NCBI RefSeq assembly: GCF_036370855.1
Contig: NW_026991372.1
Coordinates: 1 to 64,000 of the forward strand
DNA from: Dromaius novaehollandiae
Lineage: Eukaryota; Chordata; Aves; Casuariiformes; Dromaiidae
Length of the DNA stretch: 64,000 nucleotides
Reading direction: 5' to 3'
Below are positions 23,174 to 40,964 of the stretch, piece by piece; position 1 is the first letter of the stretch; each line of letters opens with the position of its first letter. The notes under the pieces are model-generated. The model was not told where the DNA came from. It worked only from the letters and a program-made list of their open reading frames with translations, and searched no databases. The translations under genes were made by a program, and so were the position numbers.

Positions 23174-26100
23174 TCAGGGCTGGGGGCCGCGGGCCGCGCA
23201 GGGCAGCCCGGGCACACGCCAGCGCCGCGGGCCGTGCAGGCGCAGCGCCAGCCACTGCTGCTGGCTGCCGCTCAGGTAGGGCTCGGGGACGCCCCCCCGG
23301 TGCCCCCCGGGCCGCTCCGCCGCCGTCCCCCCCGCCGCCGCCGCTGCCTCCAGGCTCTCCAGGCTGTGCAGGCCGCCGGGGCCCGGCTCCGGCTCTGGCG
23401 CGCGGACGCCGTCGGTCGAGCCTGGCGGGAGGAGAGGCCGGAGTCAGGCGAGGGGCCGGGGGGCCCGGCTCCCCCCACGCACCCCGTCCCGGCACCGTGC
23501 CCGCGGCGGCATGCAGCGCCCCGGGGACACCCACGCCGTTCCGGGGGCCGGGACACCCGGGGGAGAGCCCGAAGGCCGGTCCCGGCTCCGCGGCGTGCAG
23601 CAGGGCTGGAGCCGGGGGAGCCCCGCGGGGGCTGCGAGCCGGGACCCCCCCCCCCCCCGTGCCCGCGCACTCACAGCAGCGGCGCAGCGCCTGCCAGCCG
23701 GGGCGGGACAGGCAGGAGCTGCCGCGGGGCTGCTGCAGCAGGCAGAGGATGGCGCCGTCCATCTGCTGGAAGACGCGCAGGGAGAGCAGCGCCCGCCGGC
23801 TCTCGGGCGCCAGGCCGTAGCGCTCCGACTGCACCAGCTCCCGCAGCAGCCCGAAGTCCTGCCTCAGCTGCAGGGCGCCCTGCAGGCTGCGGAGACGGGC
23901 AGCCGTCAGCCCCCGCCGCCCCCCCGGCCGCCCCCCCGGCCCTGCCCGGCACCTGAACTTGATCTTCCGGGCGAGGATGTGGTCCATCCAGGCCTCCGCG
24001 AAGGCCGTGGTGACGCGGGCCAGCGTGGGCGCCTGGGCGTCGCGCGGCAGCAGCTGGGCGCCCTGCAGCACCTGGCCCAGCACCGTCTGCGCCGCGGCGG
24101 CCGCGTACTCGCTGGGGCAGCTGGGCAGCTCTGCGGGGACGCGGGGACCCCCGTGAGCCCCGCCGGCACCGGCAGCCCGGCCCCCGCGGTGCCGCCAGCC
24201 CGGTACCCACCGGGGCGGAGGCCGAGCCGCCAGTGCTTGCCCAGCGGCATGGTCTGGTCGAAGATCTCCGCCGACATCCGCTTGCAGCTGCTGGAGAAGC
24301 TCCTCAGCACGTCCTCCGAGAAGAGCTGCAGCAGAGCGCGGGGCGGCTGGCGGCACGTCCCCGAGGGCCGCACCAGCCCGTGGCACCACCGCCCACCCGC
24401 CACGGCACCCCTCGCGGCACAGCGCGGCCGTACCTGGATGCCGGCAGCCGCCGCGCGGATCTGCTGGCAGAGCCACCGCTCCTGGTGGCAGAGCAGGGCC
24501 GAGGGCAGCGGCTCGGTGCCGTCCTCCGCCTCGGGGAAGGCCGCGTCCACCAGCACCGCCAGCCTGTCCGTCTCGGCCTTCAGCAGCTGCAGGCAGGAGG
24601 GAGGGGGGTGAGGCCGGATCCTGCCCGGCAGCCGGGCCCAGCCCCACAGCGGGACCGGGGGGGGCGGGGGGGGCTCTGCCCCACGCGCTTGCCTGCAGGT
24701 CTCCCTGGGTGACGAGCAGGAAGGGCCGCAGGGACCAGGACGCCAGGTACTGGTGGGCTTTGCCCCTGAGCCAGGAGCCGGCGGCCTGCGCCGTGGCCAG
24801 GCAGCAGCCCAGCAGCTGCAGGCGCAGCCCGGGGGGGCCGGGGGGGCCGCCTGGGGGGCACAGAGCGGAGACGGCGTGGCTGGGCTGCACCGCGGGGCCG
24901 GCAGCGCCCAACGCCCGGCAGCGGCAACGCGCCCGGGGCCGCCCCACTCACCCGCCGGCGCGCCGGCGCGCGGCTCCAGGCACCGCAGGGCGAAGGCCAG
25001 CGCGGGGAAGAGCTGCTGCAGCTGCCGCGCCGTCCGGCTCTGCGCCGCGCCTCCCGCCCGCCCCGGCTCCGCGCAGCACTTGTCCGAGAGCCCCGAGCCC
25101 AGGGCCCGGGCGAAGCCTGCGGGCAGGCGGATGCGGGGTGAGCCGTGCCGTGGCCCCGAGCCCCCGCCGAGCCGGCACCGCCGAGACGCGCCGCCCGCCG
25201 CCGCTCACCTGGGTCCCAGCTCAGGCAGCCGGCCCAGCAGAGCAGGCGCAGGCAGAGCCGCCGCAGCTCCTCCTCGCACGCCGGCGGCAGCGGGGCTGCA
25301 AGGGGCCGCGGCGTCAGGGCCAGCCGGCCCGCGGCGGGGGCTGCGGAGCCCCGGCGCCGCGTCTCGGAGCCGGCCGCGGGCACGGAAGCACCCGCACCCC
25401 CCCGCGCCCCGCACCTACCCTGTGCCAGCGCCTGGCCCAGCTCCCGCGCCAGCGCCAGGGCCGTGCCGGCCCCACACGGCAGCCGCCCGGCCCGCGGCCC
25501 CTCCAGGCGATGGCCCAGCGCGGCGCCCGCCGCCCCCCAGTACAGCGGGGAGTACTGGGTGCGCAGGGCCTCGGCCGCCTCCGCGTCGCACGTGTCCAGC
25601 CACCGCGCCGCCTTCCAGCCGGCAGAGCCGGGCCGCGGGGCACCGCCAGGGCCGGAGACCGGCAGCACCGGGGCCTCGGGGCGCTCCGCCGTTGTCACCG
25701 TCTCCGGCGGGGGCCGGTGCAGCACGTGGTGGCAGAGGCTGTCGGTGGAGGCCACCAGCACCCCCAGGACGAGGCTCATGAGCGCCGCGTCCTCCCGGCA
25801 CAGCGCCTGCAGCTCCGCGGGGAGCCCCGCCGGCTCCCCCCGCCCCGCGGGTCCCGCGTCGGCGGAGCGCCGCTCCGGAGGCCAAGGCACCGCGGCATCT
25901 TCCCAACGGACGTGCTCGGGCCCGTCGGCCCCGTCCTGGCGCTGCAGGAGCCGGTGGAGCCGCTCGGCGGCCAGGCAGCCCCGCTCGGCAGCCAGGATCG
26001 CCAGCACCCGCCCCACGGGGAAGGCCCGGGGGGCACCGGCAGCCCCCGCGTTCCCTGCGCCGGGGCCCAGCTCCGGGGCCAGCTCGGCCACCACGCCGTT

Positions 26101-27222
26101 GTAGATCTCCAGGCCTCGGAAGAGGTCGGCGAGAAGCGCCGGGGGGGCCGGGGCGCGGGCCAGGCCCCGCAGCGAGGCCTCGGCGCGGCCCTCCACCAGG
26201 CGCGCGGCCTGCAGCGCCAGCAGCCCCAGCGCCCGCCGCATGCGCGGCACCGCCTCGTGCCCCCGCAGCAGCAGCGGCCGCAGCCACGCGTCGCCGCGCA
26301 GCCGTCGCTGCAGGGCGCTCCAGTGGCCGGCGTGCACCCGCAGCTCCTCGCAGAGCGCCCGCAGCGCCCGCGCCGCCCCCGGCTCCCCGCCCGGCTCCTC
26401 CGCGACCAGCAGCAGCCGGCGGACGAAGTCGGAGGCGGCCTGGAGGCGGCGGCAGTAGTCGCGGGCGAGGCGGAGGTGGTGGCGGTGCCGCAGCAGGGCG
26501 TGCAGGGCGGCGCAGCGCCGGGCCACGCGCGGGTGCACGGGGTGGTAGGAGAAGGGCGCGGGTGCCGCCTCGCCGGGCGGGGGCCGCACGCGGCCCTGGA
26601 AGGTCTCGGTGCGGGGATTCTCCCAGACGCAGACGCCCCGGAGCAGCCCCGGGAAGCTCCGCTCCACCCGCGCCAGGTCCTCGTCGTCGCTGCCGTCGGG
26701 GCGCTCGCCGGGGCGCTCGTTGGGGCGCGGCGGCAGCAGGCGCCGCAGCCCGGGGCTCACGCAGCCCCGCAGCGCCGCCTCCGCCTTCTGCAGCGACCGC
26801 GCCAGGTTCCCCAGGGAGCTGCTGCCTGCGGGGAGACGGCGGCGCTGGGCAGGGTGGCAGCCCCCCCGGCCCCCCGCGGCTGCTCCGCCTCTGCCGCGCC
26901 GGCGTTTTCACCTCCCGCGCTCCGCCGCCGGGGCCGCCGGTAATTCCCGGGGATCAGGCGGCCCGGCCCCGCCACCGGGAGCCGCGGCACAAATGCAATT
27001 AAGGGCTCAGCGCCGTAAGAAGGCTCCCGGCGTAAGAAGGCTCCCGGCGCGCGCAGGCGGAGTTGGGCCCCCGGGCGCTCCCCCCCCGCCGCCGACGCGG
27101 CCCCGCTCACCCTGCTCGGGCGGCTGCTCCAGCCCCCCGCGGGCGGCCCCCCGGCTCGGTGAGGCTCCCGGCACCCGCAGGGGCGGCAGGACGGAGCCCG
27201 GGGCCTGCGGCCGGCGGGACAT
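23174..27222 (-). CDS. CCDC142: Coiled-coil domain-containing protein 142
   Basis: Poorly characterised protein with its own Pfam family; no molecular role can be stated. Coding exons in transcript order: 27222-27111, 26825-25419, 25295-25209, 25116-24952, 24850-24693, 24586-24434, 24325-24211, 24130-23953, 23886-23675, 23421-23174; phases agree, 944 aa, longer than human (about 750). The start MSRRPQAPGSVLPPL resembles the human N-terminus (SGSLPPL). Conserved C-terminal blocks: CPSEYAA, AWMDHILARKIKF, LQGALQLRQDFGLLREL, VFQQMDGAILCLLQQP and QQQWLALRLHG. The intron after 24693 uses a GC donor (CAG then GCAAGC). A likely non-coding upstream exon boundary lies at 27270 (TTGCAG acceptor), so 48 bases of 5'UTR share the first coding exon. 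Head-to-head with TTC31 as in mammals. Confidence 0.94.
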
Positions 27223-27835
27223 GAGCAGCAGGAAGAGGGCGTGCAGGCCGATGCCCCCCGCCTCCAGCAGCTGCAAGGAAGAGCCACGGCGGGTCAGAGC
27301 GGGCTGCCCCCCCCCAGCCCCTCGCCTGGGGGGCAGCGACAGCCCCCCATGGGCCCTGCGGCCCCAGTACCTCCCCCCTGCGCCAGCCCCGGGCACCCGC
27401 GGCCTCCCCGGTGACCCCCCCCGCAGCCCCCCCAGCACCTGTGCACGACCCCCAGGCTCCCCACAGCCAGGCCCCCCAGGCGCCCCCCTCCCTGCCCGGA
27501 CCCCCTCCCAGCCCCCCAGTGCCCCCCATAGCCCTGCTCCCTGCCCGGTGCTCCCTATAGGGCCCCCCATAGCCCTGTTCTCTGCCCAGTGCCCCCCTCG
27601 GAGGCCCCTACAGCCCCCCATTCCCTGCCCAGTGCCCCCAGCGGGTCCCCAGCCCCCCACAGGACCCCCCATAGCCCCCCACTCCCTGCCCAGTGCCCCC
27701 CATATGGCCCCCTGCCCCCCATAGCCGCCTGTTCCCTGCCCGGTGCCCCCCAGCCCCCCGCTGCCTGCCTGGTGTCCCCCTCGGAGGCCCCCCGGGCCCC
27801 CCCAGCCCCCGCACTGCCGGGGGGGTCACGGGCCC
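27223..27835. repeat. CCDC142 5' intron with CCCCCAT/CCCTGCCC minisatellite
   Basis: From about 27440 to 27800 degenerate units of about 40-50 bp combine CCCCCCATAGCC, CCCTGCCC and AGTGCCCCC. The segment 27223-27270 is probably CCDC142 5'UTR. No other exon seen. Confidence 0.8.
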
Positions 27836-28330
27836 TCGAACTGGGGCGGGGGACAGGGGCGGGGCCTAGGCACGAGGGCGGGGCCTCTCGCTCGGGGGCG
27901 GGGCCGACCCCCGAGAGGGGCGTCGTCCCGCGCGGCGGGCGGGGCTCGGCACTGGCCCCGCCTCCTCCCGGCTCGTCACCGCGCTACGGCGGCCCGCGGG
28001 TCCCGCCGGCCTCCCCTCCCGCCCGCCAGCGCCGCGCCGGGGCCGCGCTCCCTACCTGCCCGCGCGCCGCCCGCCCGCCCGCCCGCGCCCCCACGTGGCC
28101 CCGCCGCCGCCAACCGGCGCCCGCGGAGCGGACGCGTCACCGGTCACGCAGCGGCGGCGGCGGCAGGCCCCGAGCTGCGAGTCCCCGCCCCTCGGCGGGG
28201 CCACGCCCCCGCGCGGCAGGGAGGGGCGGGGCTTGTGTGACGTGCAACCAGGGGGCGGGGCCTGTGCGCGAGGGCCGGCCGGGGGCGGGGCCCGCCGTTG
28301 CTAGGCAGCCGCCGGGGCCTCGGGCGCCGC
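27836..28330. promoter_or_regulatory. GC-box cluster, likely CCDC142 promoter
   Basis: At least eight GGGCGGGGC-type Sp1 boxes occur at 27843-27910 and 28190-28300, with a CACGTGG, a TGACGTGCAA CRE-like site near 28239 and an RFX-like GTTGCTAGGCAGC near 28299. This is the probable minus-strand start for CCDC142. Confidence 0.5.
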
Positions 28331-29230
28331 TAGGCCGCGGGGTCCCGCTGCTGCCCCCCGCGGGCGGCCCGGCCCGGAGCTGCCGTGGGAGCGGCCCCGT
28401 CTCACCCCGCGCTGCCTGGGGGAAACGGAGGCAGCGGGCAGGGATGGCGGGGCCCGGCAGGGGGCCCTGCCTGGCATGGCTGCAGGGCCGGGGCCCGGCT
28501 GCTCCCCTCGCTGGCTCCTCGGCGGAGCAGGGCCGAGCTTTGCTCCCCGAACGCCCCCTCCGCCCCGGCCCTCCTGGCGGCTGCCGTCCCCTGCCCCTCG
28601 CAGGGTGCCGCCATGGGGCCGCCATGCCACCCTCCCCCCGGAGCAGGGTCCTCCCGGTGTCCCCTCCGGGCACGGCGCTCCCCGGCCTCACCTCGAGGGA
28701 GGGCTTCCCGCAGCTCCTCTCAAGGCCGCCGTCCCCCATGCTGCAGCATCCCCGGAGCTGGGCCGGGCGGCCGCCCACGGGCAGGGCCGGAGGGAAATGA
28801 GCTTAGTCCTCATCCGCACGCTAATCCAATCCCGGCGGCCGAGGGGAGAGGGGCTCGCGCTGATCCCAGGGCGCCCGGGCACCCGCCCGCGCCTCCCTCC
28901 CTCCCGCGGCGTCACCGATCCCGTCCGCAAACGCGGCGCCTCGGCCACCCCACCGGGCACAGCCACACCAACACCGTGAGCAGCAGGCAGCAAACGCCCT
29001 GCTGAGTTACAGCTGTAATCCCGTTGCGCTAGCACGCTGAGTTAAGGTACCATGTAAAAATACTCTTTAACGTGTTACTGGTGCCTCTTACTCCTCGTCC
29101 CCGCGGGGAGACGCCGTGAGGGGACGCGGGGCCCCGCCCAGCACAGGGATGGCACGGGGGAACACGGCCCCGGCCCCGCTGCGCGCTGCCCCCCGCCCTG
29201 TCTTGGGCCTCGCGGGCCGCCGTCGCGCAC
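28331..29230. other. Spacer between CCDC142 and TTC31 promoters
   Basis: Ordinary GC-rich sequence at the left. From 28795 to 29090 it becomes AT-richer (GAAATGAGCTTAGTCC, CACGCTAATCCAATCC, and TACTCTTTAACGTG), with no repeat and no open frame supported by splicing. It may be regulatory. Confidence 0.45.
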
Positions 29231-29480
29231 GGCTTGCCCGCAGCCAAGATGGCGGCAGGGCGGCCTCGCCCTCCCGCCGCGGCGGCGTACGGCGCTTCCG
29301 GTCAGCGTGAAGGCAGAGCTTCCGCGGCGGGCGGAAGCGCTTCTGGCGGCGGCGGCGGGCCGCGGCCATGCTGGGGGCGGGCGGGCCGCAGGGTCCCGCT
29401 GGGGCCGCCTTTGACGACTGCCCCTGGGGCTGCGTGCGGGGGGCGGGCGGCTGGAGCGGCTGTACGTGGGGAGGGGCCTG
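29231..29480 (+). promoter_or_regulatory. TTC31 promoter and possible first exon
   Basis: A CCAAGATGGCGGC YY1-type box at 29244-29256, usually placed right at the transcription start, is followed by ETS-like CTTCCGG at 29298. An ATG at 29368 opens 32 codons before a GTACGT donor-like site at about 29461, but none of its phases joins the next exon in the right frame, so this is more likely 5'UTR or a non-coding first exon. Confidence 0.5.
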
Positions 29481-29489
29481 TGCGGGGGC

Positions 29490-30140
29490 CCGGGGCAGGG
29501 GGCCGGGGCGGGGACGCCGGGGGGGAGGGGGGGGAGTCCCCGGGGCAAAGAAGCCGCGGGGCGGGAGACCCGGGGGTGGGAGTCCCCGGGGCAGGGCTGA
29601 TGCGGGGGGGGTGGTCGGGGGGGCCCTGTGGTAGGGCCGGTGCAGGGGGCCTGGTGAGGGTCCCCGGGGCAGGGCCGGTCTAGGGGGGCCTGGGAGGGGG
29701 GGTCCCCGGGGCAGGGCCGGTATGGAGGGGGGGCGGTGCGGGGAGGGGGCCCGGGGGGAGTCCCTGGGGCAGGGTCGTTGCAGGGGAGCCTGGGGGTGCC
29801 CCTAGGGCAGAGCCAGTGCGGGGGTCTGGGGGGCTTCTGGGGCAGAGCCGGTTTAGGGGGGCCCGGTAGGGGTTCCCGGGGCAGAGCTGGTGTGGGAGGG
29901 CCCGGGGGGGGTCCCGGAGGCAGAGCCAGTGTGGGGAGACCCGGCGGGGGGGCCCTGGGCGCAGAGCCAGTGTGGGGGGTCCCGGGGGCAGAGCTGGTGA
30001 GGGAGGGCCCGGGGGGGGCCCGGGGGCAGAGCCGGTGGGGGGGGGCATCCCCAGGGCAGAGCCGGTCTAGGGGGGCCTGGTAGAGGTTCCCGGGGTAGAG
30101 CTGGTGCGGGGGGGGTCCCAGGGGGGTTCCCCAGGGCAGA
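29490..30140. repeat. G-rich minisatellite in TTC31 5' intron
   Basis: About 15 degenerate units of 35-45 bp with the boxes TCCCCGGGGCAG, AGCCGGT and GGGGGGCC. It lies between the promoter and the first recognised coding exon. Confidence 0.88.
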
Positions 30141-30622
30141 GCCGGTGCGGGACCACGGCGGTGACAAGAGCCGGGTCCTGCGGTGCCGGTGCCGGGAGGC
30201 AGCTGGGCGGTGGGGGCAGCCCGGTGGCGGCGCCAGGCCGGGCGGTGAGGGGCGGTGAGGGCCGCCCCCGCCCTGCCCCGCGGCCTCCCGCTGCGGCACC
30301 GTTTCAGTTTCGTTTCCGCCGGCAGCTGCGGCTCTGCCGCGCTCCCCCGCAGCGCCCCGCTGCCCGCTGCACGCCGCGCCCGGCGCCCCGGAGCCCCGCT
30401 GGGGACAGCGGCAGGTGGGTGGCAGGGCCTCCCGGGGGCCTCGCGGCGGCCTGGCCGCGGGAGGACGGCTGGGGAGAGGCTGCGGGGAAGCTCCCTCCCC
30501 GGCTCCCGGCTGCGGCACAGGTGTTTCCAGAGCGGCGGGAGCTGGTGGGGAGCCCGCGGGGAGCGGCTGGCGCGTAGAGAAGCTGCTCCACCTCCCGGTC
30601 TCTGCAGACTGCCCTGGACGTG

Positions 30623-37290
<6,668 letters not shown>

Positions 37291-38047
37291 GTGCCTCCGC
37301 GGGGGCTCCCCCGGCCGGGGCGTCCCGTGAGCTGCCGGGCAGCGGAGCGGAGCGGAGCAATCTTGCACCGCTGGGAGAGCACGGAGGAGCTGGGCCCCTA
37401 GTGCTGCCCCACGTCCTTGGCAGCCGGCCCCACAGGACTGCCGCGGTGGGACGGCGTGCGGCTCTGGGCTGCTGGGGGAGGCCGGCGCAGGGAGAGCTGG
37501 GCTGCCTCGGGAGGGGGGTGGCCCCGCAGCAAGGCCCCTGCTCCCGTAGCCCAACACTAAGCGAAGCCCGCGGCTCCGGGGCAGGGGCAGGGCTGTGACC
37601 AGGACGGGTCCTGGCCCTTCTGGGAGCTGGGCTTCTCTGTGGCCCCGCAGCTGGGTCATGCTCTACCTCGTGCCACCTCGAGTGGCTGTGCCTTGGGGGG
37701 TCCTGCCCTGTGTGGGCTCTGTGTGCAGCCCCCCTGCTCCTGTCCAGGCGTTTTTACGGTGTCGCCGCACCGTGGTTGTGACCCTCCCCGCAGCGGGGGA
37801 GGGGCTCTGCGGTGGGCGCGGGTCTTGCTCGCCGCACGTGTGGCCTGGGGGCTGCCCCGGCCCCGGGCTGCCGTCCCGACGCTCTGCTCGGGGTCCCGCA
37901 GGAGCGGGAGGCCGGGGGGGCTGTGCTCACCCCGGAGCTCCTCACGGCCCTGCGACCCCGTGTCTGGCGCTGGGGAAGGGCGCTGTGCTGCAGGGCCGGC
38001 TGCTACCCTCAGCTCTTTCAGGGATTTGTACCTGCTTTGGGTTTCTT
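37291..38047 (+). other. TTC31 3'UTR
   Basis: Runs from the stop codon to the poly(A) signal without an intron seen. GC-rich, no conserved element recognised. Confidence 0.7.
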
Positions 38048-38053
38048 AATAAA
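38048..38053 (+). terminator. TTC31 poly(A) signal
   Basis: AATAAA preceded by a CTTTGGGTTTCTT stretch and followed by a TTGTGCGTGTCCTT GT-rich element, a good cleavage context. Confidence 0.85.
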
Positions 38054-38960
38054 ACCGAGATCCGCCACTGAGCTTGTGCGTGTCCTTCCCTGCTGCTCTC
38101 GGCCCTGGGCCAGGCTGTGCCGCTGCCACCGGGTCACAGCGCCCGGCCCCGGCCCCCAGCCTGGCAGTGCCCCAGCACCCCTGGCTCAGCGCCGTCCCTT
38201 TTGCATCTCGGATCTGGGCATCCTGGACTGGAAGGGCTCTGCCCCGCCACGGAGACGTGGAGGAGCCGGCCTTCCCCTGCATGGGGGCTGGCGGGGGCCT
38301 GGGCTACCTGCGGGGCTCGGCTGCCCCCGGCCTCGTGGGGCTGTGGGGAGGTGCTGCTCGCCCCTGCCCCGGGTCTCTGCAGGCGGCAGTTGTCCCTGTC
38401 TCTTGTGTCAACATGAAGCTGCTCGTTCCTGCCCGGGGCTCTGTGTCCACCAGCACAAGGAGCCCCAGGCAGGTGGTGTTCGCTCCCGAGATGTGATGGA
38501 AATCCCTCTCAGCCTCCTCTGATCGCTCGCTGCGCTGGGCATGCGCTCGCTCCCTGGTTTTCTGCAGCCCTGGGCAGCGTGGCTGCTGCCTCCCAGCTCC
38601 GTCTGCCTCCCCGCGCTGCCCGAGCCTCGCGGGACGTCTTATGCGGGGACCTGGGGCGGCTTCGTGGCCAAGCCCTCCCCGGGGAGCGGCCCTGGTCCTG
38701 CCTGGCCGCGGTGCTGCCCTCGGGCACGGCTTGAATTTGCAGCGCTTCTCCCCGTGCCGAGATGGCTGCAGCCCCAGCGCCGGTGAGCCCCGGGTCGGCG
38801 GGGAGCGGAGGCAGGTCCGCAGCTCCCACACGGGCTCAATCATCGCCCCGGATCCGTCTCGCTGCGGAAAGAGTCGGTTTTCCTGAACGGCGGGGAAACC
38901 CTACACCGGGAGCCGGCCTCCCCTCGTCTGGCGCGGGGCGGCGAGCGCCAGCGGCACGGC
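38054..38960. other. Spacer after TTC31, no gene recognised
   Basis: GC-rich unique sequence. A short frame starting ATGGCTGCAGCC at 38761 meets a GTGAGC donor after seven codons, but no matching downstream exon is seen, so it is not called. Confidence 0.5.
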
Positions 38961-38964
38961 TCCC

Positions 38965-39270
38965 AGGGGGGACGGGGTGTTTCATTTCAAAGCTGGAAGC
39001 TTTCCCAGAGAAGATGCATGGTGCAGTGGGTGTATTTTGTCTCTCAGTCCCTTCAAGACTCAAAAGCGATTGATTGTCTGGGACTAACTTGCTGCCTTTG
39101 AAGCGTTTGGGGTTGCCGTTAAGCTCTATTAAAGTTCACTTTGCAGCAGCACCCGCGGCACAAGGGGAGGCTGAGTTTCCCATCGAACATCTGTGGGTTT
39201 TTAGCAGGATTATCTCTAATGGAGCTGCCCTTTGAGCCCTCCGAGGGCTTCGCGTGATTTACCGAGGGAA
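38965..39270. promoter_or_regulatory. AT-richer island 1, candidate conserved non-coding element
   Basis: About 300 bases at near-average base composition between GC-rich flanks, free of repeats. It contains CTTTGAAG (TCF/LEF-like), AGTTCACTTTGC, GGATTATCTCTAATGG and CGATTGATTG. No open frame with splice sites. Confidence 0.45.
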
Positions 39271-40091
39271 GCTGTGTTCGGCGGCTCTCACGGGGGAGAG
39301 CAGCAAGCGCGAGCCGGCTCTTGCGCTGTGGCGTCCGCCCCCCCTCACCCCAACCCTGGCCGCGGTGCCCCACGGGTCTTACGGCAGCGAATGCACGAGC
39401 ACGTTTCTGCTCACCTGCGGGCGGGGGACAGGCTTGGCCGCGAGGCAGCTCCGGCACCTCCGAGGCTCGGATCCGGCCGACCGGGCGGGCAGGGGCCGAG
39501 CTCCCGGCAGAGGTGCGAGCGCTGCCAGGGCCGGCTTGGCTCTTCCCTCGGCGTTTGCTTCCCCGTTGCACCAGCTTGTCTTTACGCAGGGACTTTCTCC
39601 GCTGCGCACGGGGCTGTTTCTTCGCTCAGCCCCCGGCGCTCGCCGCTCCTGCCCATTGCAGACCCCGCGGTCGCTGCCCGGCCGTTGCCGCCTTCGGTGC
39701 AGCGCTGGCGCCGAGCGTTTCCCTCCGCCGGTCCGCAGCGATCGAGGTCAAGCCGAGCGCTTGCAGCGCCGAGGTCAGCACTGCCCTGGGTCTGCGCAGG
39801 CCGAGGAAGCGTCGCCCGGGGCAGGAGCGTTCGGCTGTTTACGGAGCGGTTTCGGTGCGGGAGCTTCGACTGCGGCTGCCGGGTGGGAGGGTTGGCTCTG
39901 CCCTCCCCAGCCTGGTGCTGCTCCCTGAGCCGCCGGCCGTGCGCGGAGGGGCCGAGGGGCCCGAGGCGGGTCTCGGCCGGGGGCCGGGGCTGGCGGCGGG
40001 TGTCCTGTCCCGCACGCCCGTGCCGCTTCTGGGCTCTGTGCGCCCGTGAGTCCAGCCGTGGCCCTGGGAGCAGCCACCACATCAGGGTCTG
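39271..40091. other. GC-rich spacer, nothing recognised
   Basis: CpG-rich unique sequence with open frames in several frames owing to base composition. No splice-supported gene, no repeat. Confidence 0.5.
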
Positions 40092-40272
40092 CCGGGCACC
40101 CGCGTGGCCCCCCTGGGCACTGGGAGTGCACGCCGGGCACTGGGAGCAGGCACCGGGCACTGGGAGTGTGCACCGGGCACTGGGAGTGCACGCCGGGCAC
40201 CGGGAGCAGGCACCGGGCACTGGGAGTGTGCACCGGGCACTGGGAGCGCACACCGGGCACTGGGGGAGCCTC
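40092..40272. repeat. CACCGGGCACTGGGAG tandem repeat
   Basis: Nine units of about 19-21 bp (CACCGGGCACTGGGAGTGTG type), with a higher-order period of about 60 bp. Almost no divergence between units. Confidence 0.95.
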
Positions 40273-40279
40273 GGCTCAC

Positions 40280-40560
40280 TTGCCATTGAGGTAAATAAGT
40301 TTATACGTTTCCTGCTGTTTGTAAGAGGATTTAATAGCACTGAATAATTGTAACAGGTATTTTTCAGTCTCTGTGCAGTATAATTGTATGTTTTTGCATC
40401 GCGTATTTCGGAGCTGCTACTGCAACGGGGCATTTCGGCCCCAGCAGCCGCCTCCCGCCAGCCCGCGGCCGGCCCCGGGGCCCCCGGCACGTGTGCTGCC
40501 CCTGACGCTTTTCCCAAAGGTCACTGCGGGTTTTATTAAAGCAGCACAATATTGACGGCC
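40280..40560. promoter_or_regulatory. AT-rich island 2, candidate conserved non-coding element
   Basis: The most AT-rich stretch between TTC31 and LBX2: GGTAAATAAGTTTATACG, GGATTTAATAGCACTG, AATAATTGTAACAGG, GTATAATTGTATG. It ends with TTTTATTAAAGCAGCAC at 40533, which is a poly(A)-like hexamer on either strand, so the end of an unannotated non-coding transcript is an alternative reading. Confidence 0.5.
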
Positions 40561-40964
40561 CTGACGGTGCCCCCGGGACGTGTGTCTGCGCCGTCCCGGT
40601 CGCTCCGGCGGCAGGGTAGAGCCGCCCGGGAGATCGCCGGAGCACGAACAGCTCGGCTGCCGGGACGCGCGGCTGCGGGGCCGGGGCTGCCCCTGCCCGT
40701 CCTCCAGGGCCCCCGGGAAGGGCGGAAAGAGCATCCGCGTTTCAGGGGTGTTTTTGCCTCCTGGTGATGCACTGGCCGGTCGTTCGGGCAGGGGCAGAGG
40801 GGCAGCTGCTCCGGAGCACCCCCGTCCCCGCTCGCCTCGCTCCCTCCCCGCCGCGGGGCCGGCCCTGCCCAGCTCCCCGCTGCAGCGCTGCGCGCTCGGA
40901 GCCCTGCGCTCGGCCAGGGCGGGCTGGGGACCCGCGGCCTCCCCAGCAGCCACCGGTCCTCCAG

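Noticed and set aside
38761-38783. Possible first exon ATGGCTGCAGCC with a GTGAGC donor
   Set aside because: No in-frame partner exon, and no family recognised.
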